DNA of 64,000 nt. Origin: Streptomyces sp. KMM 9044 (GTDB lineage: Bacteria > Actinomycetota > Actinomycetes > Streptomycetales > Streptomycetaceae). The notes under the pieces are model-generated. The model was not told where the DNA came from and made no database searches. It saw nothing but the letters and a program-made list of their open reading frames with translations. Location of the stretch: contig NZ_CP113910.1 in the NCBI RefSeq assembly GCF_024701375.2, positions 372,001 to 436,000 on the forward strand. Direction: 5' to 3'. The translations under genes and the position numbers were made by a program. Of this stretch, positions 1 to 8,006 are shown one piece after another (the stretch's first letter is position 1; the number at the start of each line of letters is the position of its first letter).

Positions 1-320
1 GTGACGGCAACGCCACTGGGCACACCTCCTGCTCGAAGAGTTCGGGGGCGGGCGTGCCGACCGCCACGTCTCCGGCATGATCCGCCGGACAGGCCCTGAC
101 CCCCTGCACCACGGTTCAGGTCCCGGGGGCGTGCGCCACGCCGTGCGCGTCCCCCTCCCGCAGTATTGGTTGTCCCTCGTGCGGCCCACAGAAGTGACCC
201 GTTCGCGCGACTGCGATCGCGCCACTCGATGCGACTTCCTAGCGTTTCGGACATCAGGGCGTATTCCTGGCACGAGCGGAACAGGTCCGCCGCTGCTCCT
301 CGGGACCCGGAGGACTCACC
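1..320. other. No supportable gene
   Basis: Frames on both strands are open here only because of high GC. None has a plausible start, ribosome binding site and sensible protein sequence. The last 30 bases carry the ribosome binding site of the following gene. Confidence 0.4.
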
Positions 321-873
321 ATGCACGCGATACGCGTCACTTTCGCCGCACTCCTGGGCGTCGGTGCCCCGGCTCTCGCCTCCGCGCCGGGTGCCGTAGC
401 CGTGGGCGGCGATGTCGCACCGTTCTGCTTCGGTGTCCGGCCCGCCCTCGTCAAGCCCGGCGGCCAGGTCACTCTGTGGGTGGACCGGGCGGACGGCGAG
501 TGCGAGGGGCAGGTGGCGGTCTCCTCGCCGACCCTCGACACAGTGGCCATACCGGAGGAGCGCTCGAAGGCGACGACGGAGGTGTACCGGGACGCCGGAC
601 CCGGCGCGGTCCACCGGGTGGCATTCGCCCGTGAGGGTGTCACCGGTACCACGAGCCTGACCGTCGCCGGTGGCCACCCCGTACCGCTCTCCCCGCTGCC
701 CGTGGAACCCGGGGGCGCGACCGGCCACCCGGGGGGGTGCGCACGCCGGGGAGGGCGGCAGTCCGGCCGACCTCGATGTCGGCGCGATCGGGCTCGGCGC
801 CGTGCTTGTCACGGGCCCGGTGGGCGCCGCCTACCGCTTCACCCGCCGTGACGGTGCACGGGACGGCACCTGA
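321..873 (+). pseudogene. Secreted membrane-anchored protein, frameshifted at a G run
   Basis: The ATG follows GGAGG at good spacing and encodes a signal peptide (first ~27 residues, ending around ASAPGAVA) and a beta-rich extracellular part starting DVAPFCFGV. The frame is lost at seven consecutive Gs (731-737). The next frame carries the expected C-terminus: a Gly-rich linker, then DVGAIGLGAVLVTG as a membrane helix, then an Arg-rich tail ending at 873. Removing one G restores one protein of about 183 residues with the same plan as its convergent neighbour (965-1462). It could be a true pseudogene, slippage-controlled expression or a base-calling error. Confidence 0.65.
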
Positions 874-888
874 GGGTCCCACACGACT

Positions 889-919
889 GCGCCCCGGGTC
901 CGTCGGGGACCCGGGGCGC
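889..919. terminator. Bidirectional terminator hairpin
   Basis: A perfect 13-bp stem (GCGCCCCGGGTCC paired with its complement) with a 5-base loop lies between two convergent genes, as expected for a shared terminator. Confidence 0.75.
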
Positions 920-964
920 GGCCTCCAGTCACACGTGCGAAACGGCCGCCGGAAAGGGCTGGGC

Positions 965-1462
965 TCAGAACTGCTTCTCGGCGCGGCGGCGCATCCAGAA
1001 GACACCGCCCGCGGCGGCCGCGGCGGCCACCAGTCCACCGCCGATGGCCATGTCGGTCGGGGTCGCGCCGTCGGTGCTGCTGCCGCCGAGGCCGCCGCGG
1101 ACCCCACCGATGACGGTGAAGGCGGCCGGCCGGGTCAGGCTCCGGCCGGAACAGTGCACCGTGATGTCGTACGAGCCGGGGCGGGCGTCGTCGTTGACGG
1201 TGGCGGTGCCCTTCGCGGCGTCGCCGGCACCGTGGACCGGAGTCAGGTCGGTCCTCGGGAAGGCGTTGGACGCGGCGTGGCCACCGTTGGGGCAGCCGTC
1301 GACGGTGATGGTCAGCTGGCCGCCACGGGCGATGACGCTGGGCAGGGCGACGATGTTGGACGGGCTGGGGACCCGGCCGCCGTCCGCGACGGCGGCCGGG
1401 GCGGCGAGCCCGAGGGCGGCGACCGCGGCGCCGATGGACGCCAGGGCACGTGACTTTCGCAT
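965..1462 (-). CDS. Secreted membrane-anchored protein, sortase neighbour
   Basis: 165 residues. The ATG at 1462 follows GGAGGATC. Residues 1-27 form a signal peptide (MRKSRALASIG, ending PAAVADGG). The middle is a small beta-rich domain with two cysteines about 47 residues apart (VDGCPN and ITVHCSG). The C-terminus is a Gly/Ser linker, an Ala-rich membrane helix and a basic tail (WMRRRAEKQF). This is the layout of a sortase substrate, but no LPXTG is present. It faces a frameshifted protein of the same plan and diverges from the sortase gene at 1796. The function is unknown; surface attachment is inferred. Confidence 0.75.
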   Translation of the reverse strand: MRKSRALASIGAAVAALGLAAPAAVADGGRVPSPSNIVALPSVIARGGQLTITVDGCPNGGHAASNAFPRTDLTPVHGAGDAAKGTATVNDDARPGSYDITVHCSGRSLTRPAAFTVIGGVRGGLGGSSTDGATPTDMAIGGGLVAAAAAAGGVFWMRRRAEKQF

Positions 1463-1795
1463 GTGATCCTCCGCGGAAGGCGCCCCGGGGCCGGTCCCCG
1501 GTCGATCGGCGAGAAAGCGCCTCCCAGCAAGACCCTCAGTTGCCCTGCCCCGGCGCGCATTTCGGCGATGGTCCGTCCCGGTGAGGCCGCGGCCCTCCCG
1601 CATCCGTGATTTCGGATATCACCGCAGGTCACGAACCGTCAGAAGATCTTCGTTCGGCGGCACCCCGGATGGCTTACCGATCACCGCGCGGCCACCCGTT
1701 CGCCTTTGCCCCGTCGCCGGTTCTCCGCACCGCCTCTAGCGTTTCTGCCATGCGCGAGTGATACGGCGACGGCCGTGTCGAGAGGGGAAAAACGA
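1463..1795. promoter_or_regulatory. Divergent intergenic region, sortase / secreted protein
   Basis: 333 bases separate two divergent starts, so both promoters must lie here. I see no clear -35/-10 pair. The sortase start has an AG-rich stretch (GAGAGGGG) upstream. Confidence 0.4.
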
Positions 1796-2464
1796 ATGTC
1801 TGCTTTCGAACCGGCCGAATTCGAAGAGGAGGCGCGGCGGAAGAAGCGTGCTCCGTGGGGCGTGATAGCGCTGGTCCTGCTCACCGGCCTCGCGCTCATC
1901 CGTAACGGTTCGGGGGAGTTCGACGAGGGACCGCCGCAGCCCGCCGGTGCCGCCGCCACGGACAGCCGGGTGCCGGGTGCCGCCACGGCCGCGGCGGTGC
2001 GACCGCTGCCGTACTCGGTTCCGGGCCAGGTCCGGATTCCGGCGATCCAGGTGGACGCGCCGGTGATGGCGGTGGGCCTGGACGCGGAGGGGTGGGTGGA
2101 CGCGCCGCCGCCCGAAGACCCCAATCTGGCGGGCTGGTTCACCGGTGGGGTCACCCCCGGCGAGAAGGGCACGGCGGTCGTGGTCGGCCATGTCGACAAC
2201 CATCTGGGCCCGGCCGTCTTCTACGGGCTCGGGGCTCTGCAGAAGGGCAATCGCGTCGAGATCGAGCGCAAGGACGGAAAGACCGCGGTCTTCGAGGTCT
2301 ACGGCATCGAGGTCTTCGCGAAGAACGACTTTCCCGGTGACCGGGTCTACAACTCGAAGGGCGCGGCGGAACTGCGGGTCATCACCTGCGGCGGTGGTTT
2401 CACCCAGCAGGACGGTTACGACGGGAACGTAGTCGTCTTCGCCCGCCTTGCCGAGGTCCGCTGA
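1796..2464 (+). CDS. Class E/F-type sortase
   Basis: 222 residues. A basic cytoplasmic N-terminus is followed by one membrane helix (about 21-36) and a sortase fold from about 75. The catalytic His lies in GHVDNH (His132) and the catalytic Cys in VITCGGGF (Cys198). The ATG at 1796 is preferred over upstream starts because the purine-rich site and the membrane helix both follow from it. Family knowledge: sortases cut surface proteins at a C-terminal signal and attach them to the wall. The Arg usually found just after the Cys is not obvious in FTQQDGYDGN. Two anchored secreted proteins next door are candidate partners, although neither has LPXTG. Confidence 0.85.
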   Translation: MSAFEPAEFEEEARRKKRAPWGVIALVLLTGLALIRNGSGEFDEGPPQPAGAAATDSRVPGAATAAAVRPLPYSVPGQVRIPAIQVDAPVMAVGLDAEGWVDAPPPEDPNLAGWFTGGVTPGEKGTAVVVGHVDNHLGPAVFYGLGALQKGNRVEIERKDGKTAVFEVYGIEVFAKNDFPGDRVYNSKGAAELRVITCGGGFTQQDGYDGNVVVFARLAEVR

Positions 2465-2758
2465 GCGGCCGGCTCCCGCCGGCCGGGCGGACGGGACCGG
2501 CCGGCGGGGCGGTACGCGCTCAGACGTGCTGTCGGCGGGGCACCGTCACCCGGTAGCCGGAGTCGAGCAGTTCGGGCAGGTACGCGCGCAGGGCCTGCAC
2601 GCTCTGGGAGCGGCCGGCTCCCGCCGGCCGGGCGGACGGGACCGGCCGGCGGGGCGGTACGCGCTCAGACGTGCTGTCGGCGGGGTACCGTCACCCGGTA
2701 GCCGGAGTCGAGCAGTTCGGGCAGGTACGCGCGCAGGGCCTGCACGCTCTGGGAGCGG
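2463..2758. repeat. 145-bp tandem duplication covering the deacetylase 3' end
   Basis: Bases 2463-2613 recur at 2608-2758 with period 145 and one difference (C at 2541, T at 2686). The unit spans the last ~31 codons of the deacetylase plus the intergenic hairpin. The distal copy is an untranslated gene-end remnant beyond the true stop codon. Confidence 0.9.
2467..2484. terminator. GC hairpin, duplicated
   Basis: GGCCGGC, TCCC loop, GCCGGCC sits directly after the sortase stop codon. The 145-bp duplication repeats the same hairpin at about 2612-2629, next to the deacetylase stop. Confidence 0.55.
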
Positions 2759-3504
2759 TCGCCCCCGGCGTCGTGCGAGAGCACCACGACGCCGGGAGCG
2801 GCACCGTTCTCCACCCGGTCGACGATGGTGCGGGTGCCGGGACTGGTCCAGTCGAGGGTGTCGACGGTCCAGGCGAGCGGCTCCATGCCCAGTTCTGCGC
2901 CGAGTTGGAAGGCGGCACGGTTCCAGGCTCCGTAGGGCGCGCGGAACCACTGGGGGCGCTCGCCGTACCCCTCCTCGATGATGTCGCAGGTGCGTTCCAT
3001 CTCGGAGCGGATCCTGCCGCGGGTCAGCCGGGTGAGCAGGGGGTGGGACCAGGTGTGGTTGCCGACGACGTGTCCCTCGTCGGCCATGCGGGCGAGCAGG
3101 TCCTTGTTGTGGGAGACCATTTCCCCGCACACGAAGAACATCGCGCGGACGTCGTACGCGGCGAGTGTGTCGAGGATGTCCGGGGTGTAGCGGGGGTCGG
3201 GCCCGTCGTCGAAGGTCAGCACCATGGTGCTGCCCCGTCCGGACAGGCGCAGCAGCGGTGCGCTCCGCACCTGGGTTCCGCTGGGCAGAGCCTGGGGCGA
3301 GCCGTAGCCGGTGAGGGGTCTGAGGCGGTACGCGGAGGGCTTGAGCGGGCGGCCTGCGGCCTGGGCGCCGGCGGCGGGTGTGGCGGGACGTGCCGCGTCG
3401 GTGCCGGAACCTGTCGCGAGGAGTCCGGCCGCGCCGGCCGCCCCCGCGACGGCGGCGCCGGCGAGCAGGGCCCGGCGCCGTGTGAGCAACTGATCCTTCT
3501 GCAT
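2665..3504 (-). CDS. Secreted polysaccharide deacetylase (NodB / CE4)
   Basis: 279 residues. A twin-arginine-like leader (RRRALLAG followed by an Ala-rich helix) precedes a NodB domain from about residue 90. The family motifs are in order: TFDDGPD (catalytic base and metal Asp), GNHTWSHP (metal His pair), FRAPYGAWN, TLDW, and LSHDAGG. Family knowledge: CE4 enzymes remove N-acetyl groups from cell-wall or chitin-like polymers outside the cell. It converges on the sortase gene. Its last codons lie within a tandem duplication whose inner copy keeps the reading frame, so the protein looks intact. Confidence 0.9.
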   Translation of the reverse strand: MQKDQLLTRRRALLAGAAVAGAAGAAGLLATGSGTDAARPATPAAGAQAAGRPLKPSAYRLRPLTGYGSPQALPSGTQVRSAPLLRLSGRGSTMVLTFDDGPDPRYTPDILDTLAAYDVRAMFFVCGEMVSHNKDLLARMADEGHVVGNHTWSHPLLTRLTRGRIRSEMERTCDIIEEGYGERPQWFRAPYGAWNRAAFQLGAELGMEPLAWTVDTLDWTSPGTRTIVDRVENGAAPGVVVLSHDAGGDRSQSVQALRAYLPELLDSGYRVTVPRRQHV

Positions 3505-3621
3505 GACTCATCAGTCGCCCGCCCTGTGGCGGTTGGACCTCCCCGACACCGGTACGGCGGGGCCTTTCCACCCGCTCGGCCCAGTACGACCACCGTACAG
3601 ACGTCCGATGACCTCGGCGCC

Positions 3622-4059
3622 GTGACGGAGAAGCGCCCGACGCAGTTCGAACGGGGTACGGACGGCCGGAAGGTGATCGTGGTCGGAGTGGACGGCTCCG
3701 GTTCTTCCCTCCGGGCGCCGGCCCACGTCTCCGGTACGGCCCGGCGTCGGCACGCTCCGCCCGCCGTCGTGTACGTGCAGCCGGTACTGGCGGCAGGCGC
3801 GGTTCGGGGCGCCGGTGGCGACCGACGAGATGCCGAGGACCCGGTGAGGCAGGTCAGGGAGGTGTCCGAGCGGATGCGGGGGTGTCGACTTCCGCTGGGA
3901 GTTCCGCACGTTCCGCGGCGACCCGTACAACGGCATGGCGCAGACCGCGGACGGCCTCGGGGGGGGGACGCCTCGGAGCAGGCGGGCCACCGGTTCGTGG
4001 GGCCGGTGGCGGTCCGGCTGGTGAAGGCGGGACGCCAGCCGGTGACGGTGGTGCCGTAG
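3622..4059 (+). pseudogene. Universal stress protein (UspA family) remnant
   Basis: A GTG start leads into RKVIVVGVDGSGSS, the N-terminal strand of a Usp domain. The middle section (WEFRTFRGDPYNGM) lies in another frame, and the typical C-terminal ATP-site strand (FVGPVAVRLVKAGRQPVTVVP, read up to the stop) lies back in the first frame. At least two frameshifts are needed; one coincides with nine Gs at 3959-3967. A functional protein is unlikely unless these are sequencing errors. Confidence 0.7.
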
Positions 4060-4099
4060 GTACCGCCGCGCCAGAAGGTGCGCGGGAGGGCGGGCGGTA

Positions 4100-4915
4100 T
4101 CAGAGGGTGCGCAGAAAGCCGAGGAGGATCTCGTTGAAGAGCTCGGGCCTTTCCATGCACGCGTAGTGTCCCGCCCCCTCGATGGTGGCGGAGCGGCCGT
4201 CGCGTACACCGCGGACGAGACGCTCGGCCGCCGCGGTCAGGTCGACGGGCTCGAGTGAGCCGTTGACCGCGAGCACCGGCACATCGATCGTCGGCACACG
4301 GTCCCAGGTGCCGGTGACGGGGACACGCCGGTCCTTCTCGTCCGGAGTGTGCTTGGAGAGCGTGTGCAGCGCCATCTCCCGCAGCCGGCGCAGGATGTCC
4401 GGGTCGACGGCGTCGGTGCCGCGGTGCTCCCCCGCCGCGCCCCGCACGAAGGCGTTCAGCCAGCCCTCGATGTCACCGGTGCCCAGCGTGCGCGTGAACT
4501 CGGCCAGGATCCGGCGGGTCCATGGATCGGTGTACTCGAACTCACTGGTGGCCGCACCGCAGACAACGACCGCGCGTGCCAGATCCGGATGTTCGAGGAC
4601 GGTGTCGGTCGCGATGGCGCCGCCCATCGACACCCCGACCAGGACTGCCGGCCCCGCGTCGAGGTGGCGCAGCAGGGCGGCGAGGTCGTCCGCCCAGCGG
4701 AAGGGTTCCGTGGCGTTGGCGGAGGAGCCGTGGCCGCGTACGTCGGGCGCGATCACCCGGTGGTGGGCGGCGAGGGCCGGGATCTGGCGCTCGAAGAGCC
4801 GGTGGTCGACAAAGCCGGAATGGAGGAGGACGACCAGGTCTCCCGCACCGCTGTCGTGGTAGGCGAGGTCACCGTCGGAGGAGGTGAAGTACCGGAGTCC
4901 CGCAACCGTATTCAT
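4100..4915 (-). CDS. Alpha/beta hydrolase
   Basis: 271 residues. Features of the fold are LLHSGFVDHR (oxyanion region), APDVRGHG, the nucleophile elbow GVSMGGA (Ser), a late acid region (AVNGSLEPVD), and the catalytic His in EGAGHYACMERP. No signal peptide, so probably cytoplasmic. The substrate cannot be told from sequence. It diverges from a MarR regulator 57 bp away, which probably controls it. Confidence 0.85.
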   Translation of the reverse strand: MNTVAGLRYFTSSDGDLAYHDSGAGDLVVLLHSGFVDHRLFERQIPALAAHHRVIAPDVRGHGSSANATEPFRWADDLAALLRHLDAGPAVLVGVSMGGAIATDTVLEHPDLARAVVVCGAATSEFEYTDPWTRRILAEFTRTLGTGDIEGWLNAFVRGAAGEHRGTDAVDPDILRRLREMALHTLSKHTPDEKDRRVPVTGTWDRVPTIDVPVLAVNGSLEPVDLTAAAERLVRGVRDGRSATIEGAGHYACMERPELFNEILLGFLRTL

Positions 4916-4972
4916 GACAACCAAGGTGTCACATTCGACAAGCTTTGGCAACCCAGGTGTCATGATGAGTGG
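4916..4972. promoter_or_regulatory. Divergent control region, hydrolase / MarR
   Basis: Two direct copies of AGGTGTCA (4924-4931 and 4955-4962) lie 31 bp apart, three helical turns, between the divergent starts. This is a plausible MarR operator pair; binding is inferred. Confidence 0.4.
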
Positions 4973-5458
4973 GTGAACGACACCGGGAACGACACCGACA
5001 AGCCCCTTCCGTCCGACGAACTCGGCCCGCGCCTGATGGAGGTGTTCGATCTGCTCGGCCCGCTGTACCGCCGGGTGCAGCGCAAGGTCGAGCAGGGTGA
5101 GGCAGTCGAGGGTCTGTCCGTCGGGGTGCGCGCCGTGCTCGACCTGCTGCACAAGCACGGCCCGATGACCGTGCCCCAGATGGGCCGCGCGCAGGCGATC
5201 AGCCGCCAGTTCGTGCAGCGTATGGTCAACGACGCCGCCGCGCGGGGCCTGGTGGAGACCACTCCCAACCCCGCCCACCAGCGGTCGTCGCTGATCCGGC
5301 TCACCGACGAGGGCCGGGCGGCGATCGCCGCCGTCGTCGCCCGTGAGCACGCCGTACTGCGGGAGGTCGGCGGGGACCTCACGGACACCGACCTGCGCAC
5401 CTGTGTACGCGTCCTCGCGCAGATGCTGACGCTGTTCGACACCGTGGACGTGAACTGA
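4973..5458 (+). CDS. MarR-family transcriptional regulator
   Basis: 161 residues from a GTG. The winged helix spans about residues 50-115: GPMTVPQMGRAQAISRQFVQ is the helix-turn-helix and the wing follows as HQRSSLIRLTDEGR. MarR proteins are usually dimeric repressors released by small aromatic or oxidising ligands. Its divergent hydrolase neighbour is the likely target, probably together with its own gene. Confidence 0.85.
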   Translation: MNDTGNDTDKPLPSDELGPRLMEVFDLLGPLYRRVQRKVEQGEAVEGLSVGVRAVLDLLHKHGPMTVPQMGRAQAISRQFVQRMVNDAAARGLVETTPNPAHQRSSLIRLTDEGRAAIAAVVAREHAVLREVGGDLTDTDLRTCVRVLAQMLTLFDTVDVN

Positions 5459-5943
5459 TCGCCGCCCTGACCGGTGCGGGCCGCTCCCCCATGACCGGGC
5501 AGCGCATGGCCGCGCCTCGGCTCGGCACCACGTTCCGGACGCGGTCGCCGACGGAGCAGCGGTGAGGGAGCGGGCGGAAACGAACCGCTGTCCGTCGGGG
5601 GTCTCCTGCCACTCGGTGCCCCGGCGCGGGGAGGCGGCAGCCACGGCGGCGCCCGCCTCCCGGACCGCCCGTACCTCGGCGAGGCCCCGGGTCTCGTCGG
5701 TCAGGCCCACGGCCCAGGGCACGTCGGGCGGGAGCGGGAGACCGTTGGTGCCGTGGGCGCGGGCGGGACGGGCGGCCTCGGCCTCGCCGCTCCGGCACGT
5801 TCCCTGGACCGTCTTCAGGCCGTCCGGCGCGCGAACGGCTGCCAGGACCGTTCGTCGAACCGTTCGTCGACGCGATCGACCGTCCGCCGCACGCCGCGGT
5901 GCGCTCTCTGTCCCCGGCGGGCGCCGTACGTTGCCATACCGCC
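5459..5943. other. No convincing gene; possible remnant
   Basis: A minus-strand frame around 5560-5760 reads protein-like (PWAVGLTDETRG, then GTEWQETPDGQRFVSA) but has no start or clear end and I do not recognise it. It may be a decayed gene. The promoter of the sigma gene must lie in the last ~100 bases. Confidence 0.35.
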
Positions 5944-6489
5944 ATGACGGCCGGAATGACACTCATGAACGGGACAACCGCCGAGCACGAACTCGCAGCC
6001 CTGCAACGCGAGCACGGCCGGCCTCTCTTCGCACTGCTGCTCCGGCTCTGCGACGGGGACCGGCAGCGCGCCGAGGATCTCGTCCAGGAGACGCTGGTAC
6101 GCGCCTGGCAGCATCCCGAGGCACTGCGCGCCGCCGGCTTCGAGTCCGTACGGCCCTGGCTGATGACCGTGGGCCGGCGGCTCGCCATCGACGCGCGGCG
6201 GGCCCGGCAGGCCCGGCCGCCCGAGGTCGGCGACGCGGTGCTGGAGAACGCACGGGTGACCTCCGACCACGCCGAACGGGCCGCGGCGGCGCTCGATGTC
6301 CGCCAGGCTGTGAAGACTCTCACGCCGGAGCACCGTGAGGTCCTGGTGCTCGTGTACTTCCAGGGGGCGAGTGTCGCGGAGGCCGCAGCGGCACTGGGCA
6401 TACCACCCGGTACCGTGAAGTCCCGCGCGTACTACGCGCTGCGCGCCCTGCGCCGGATGCTCCCGGGATACGCCGCCGACCTGCGGTGA
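5944..6489 (+). CDS. ECF (group 4) RNA polymerase sigma factor
   Basis: 181 residues from the first of three closely spaced ATGs (5944, 5956, 5965), so the exact start is uncertain. Region 2 is about residues 24-92 (AEDLVQETLVRAWQHP, then PWLMTVGRRLAIDARR). Region 4 is about 118-170 (LTPEHREVLVLVYFQG and the recognition helix PPGTVKSRAYYALRAL). Family knowledge: ECF factors direct polymerase to stress promoters and are held by a cognate anti-sigma factor. The zinc anti-sigma gene 0.8 kb downstream on the same strand is the likely partner. Confidence 0.9.
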   Translation: MTAGMTLMNGTTAEHELAALQREHGRPLFALLLRLCDGDRQRAEDLVQETLVRAWQHPEALRAAGFESVRPWLMTVGRRLAIDARRARQARPPEVGDAVLENARVTSDHAERAAAALDVRQAVKTLTPEHREVLVLVYFQGASVAEAAAALGIPPGTVKSRAYYALRALRRMLPGYAADLR

Positions 6490-6625
6490 AACCGACAGCC
6501 AGGTCAAACCTCCGTAAAGCACCTTGCAGAGGACCCCTGTTGGGTAATCGGCTGTCCTCATGCGTGCTGCGGACCGGGGGCCCGGGTTCGGGCGACGCGC
6601 ACGTACCGGAGGAAGGCTGCAAGGG

Positions 6626-7141
6626 ATGCCGCACAGAGGTCAAGAGAGCACCGACTGCACGGGCGACGGCGAACTGACCGTCCCCATGGCCTGGTTGTAC
6701 GCCGAGTACATCGCCGACGAGCTGCTGCGCAGCGGCGATCTGATGCCGACGACGTCCTTCGAGTTCCGGGCCGGCCGGGAGGCGCTGGCACTGACCGTCT
6801 TCCTGTCCGACACCGACGGCGAGCTCTCCGGCATCCGGGTGATCACCCAGCTGGAGACCTGGCTGTCGCTGACCGCGTACGACCAGCCGTGGCAGGAGTG
6901 GGTGGGGGAACGCCTGGCGGAGCTGACCGCGGACGCCGCTGGCCTGGCCTCGGCGGATCCCGACCTGGAACTCGCCCGGTCGGCCTGGCGGTGGCTGCGG
7001 GAGACGGAGCTGCTGGCACCCGATCTGAACGCGGTGCCGGGCGGCGTCGCGGGGGCCGGGGAGGACGAGGGGCCGAAGGTGTGGACGCCCGCGTGGCAGC
7101 TCGGGCTGCCGCTCGGGCACCTCGCCATCCACCTTTTTTAG
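6626..7141 (+). CDS. Conserved hypothetical between sigma and anti-sigma genes
   Basis: 171 residues. The ATG at 6626 lies shortly after GGAGGAAGG. The protein is acidic, has no signal peptide or membrane segment and matches no family I can name. Recognisable stretches are PMAWLYAEYIADELLRSGDL and WLSLTAYDQPWQEWVG. Its position suggests co-regulation with, or a role in, the sigma switch; that is inference only. Confidence 0.65.
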   Translation: MPHRGQESTDCTGDGELTVPMAWLYAEYIADELLRSGDLMPTTSFEFRAGREALALTVFLSDTDGELSGIRVITQLETWLSLTAYDQPWQEWVGERLAELTADAAGLASADPDLELARSAWRWLRETELLAPDLNAVPGGVAGAGEDEGPKVWTPAWQLGLPLGHLAIHLF

Positions 7142-7180
7142 TCTTCCGGTGAATCGGACCAATCCGCGGGCCGGAGGGCT

Positions 7181-7204
7181 CCGAATCATTTGGTTACGAT
7201 TCGG
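7181..7204. promoter_or_regulatory. Inverted repeat upstream of the anti-sigma gene
   Basis: CCGAATC, 10 bases, GATTCGG form a perfect 7-bp inverted repeat. The related motif GTGAATCG occurs at about 7149-7156 and again near 7217-7224. This could be a regulator site or part of a sigma-dependent promoter. No binding protein can be assigned. Confidence 0.4.
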
Positions 7205-7292
7205 CATGCGGCTTGAGTGAATCGACTGCCTGGTGCGTACCGGTGGGAGCAAGGAGTAACCCCACCCACACCCAACGGCACGAGGATTCGGC

Positions 7293-7946
7293 ATGAGGTC
7301 CCTGGAAAGGCATCGCGACGTCGGCGCGTACGTGCTCGGCGTGCTGGACGAGGCGGAGGCCTTCCGCTTCGAGGACCACCTCATGGAGTGCCCCAGCTGC
7401 GCTGCACAGGTGACCGAATTCGGTGCGACGACACGGCAGTTGATGCTGTACCGGCGCTCCACCCCACCGCTGACCCACCCGATGCCCAAGCCGGGCCCGA
7501 GGATGCTGGACCGGCTGCTGTCCGAGGTGGCGATCCGGAACCGGGCGGTGCGCCGTCGGCTGCTGTTCGCGCTGGCGGCCTCGGCGGTGCTCGCGACCAC
7601 CGCCCCGGCGCTCGCCGTGCTGTCGTCGGACGGCGGGCAGGAGCCGGCGAGCATCGCGGCGACCGATGAGCGGTCCGGGGTGTGGGCGGAGATCACGACG
7701 GCGGACGAGGACTGGGGCAGCCGGCTGCAGCTGAAGGTCAAGGACGGCGCGGGGCCCCGTGTCTGCCGGCTGGTGGTGGTCGGGCAGGACGGCTCCGAGG
7801 AAACCGTGACCAGCTGGAGCGTGCCCCGCCACGACGCCCGCCCCAACACCATGACGGGCGGCTCCACCCTGCACGCCGGGCAGGTCGACCGCTACGAGCT
7901 GCGCTCCGCCGAGGGCGAGCACCTGGTGACCCTGAAGCCCGGGTGA
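7293..7946 (+). CDS. Zinc-binding anti-sigma factor, membrane-anchored
   Basis: 217 residues. The N-terminal zinc anti-sigma domain has H29-x3-C33-x2-C36 (FEDHLMECPSC). A single membrane helix lies at about 89-110, followed by an extracellular domain of about 100 residues. The architecture is that of a membrane anti-sigma factor that holds an ECF sigma factor until a signal arrives. Partnership with the sigma at 5944 is inferred from position. An inverted repeat lies 90-110 bases upstream. Confidence 0.88.
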   Translation: MRSLERHRDVGAYVLGVLDEAEAFRFEDHLMECPSCAAQVTEFGATTRQLMLYRRSTPPLTHPMPKPGPRMLDRLLSEVAIRNRAVRRRLLFALAASAVLATTAPALAVLSSDGGQEPASIAATDERSGVWAEITTADEDWGSRLQLKVKDGAGPRVCRLVVVGQDGSEETVTSWSVPRHDARPNTMTGGSTLHAGQVDRYELRSAEGEHLVTLKPG

Positions 7947-8006
7947 CATAAGGGTCCCTGAAACTCCGCGGTCACCGGCCCGGCACGGGCCGGACGCGGG
8001 GTCGTC

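Noticed and set aside
321..1462. LPXTG sorting signals in the two anchored proteins
   Set aside because: Neither C-terminus contains LPXTG or a near match before the membrane helix.
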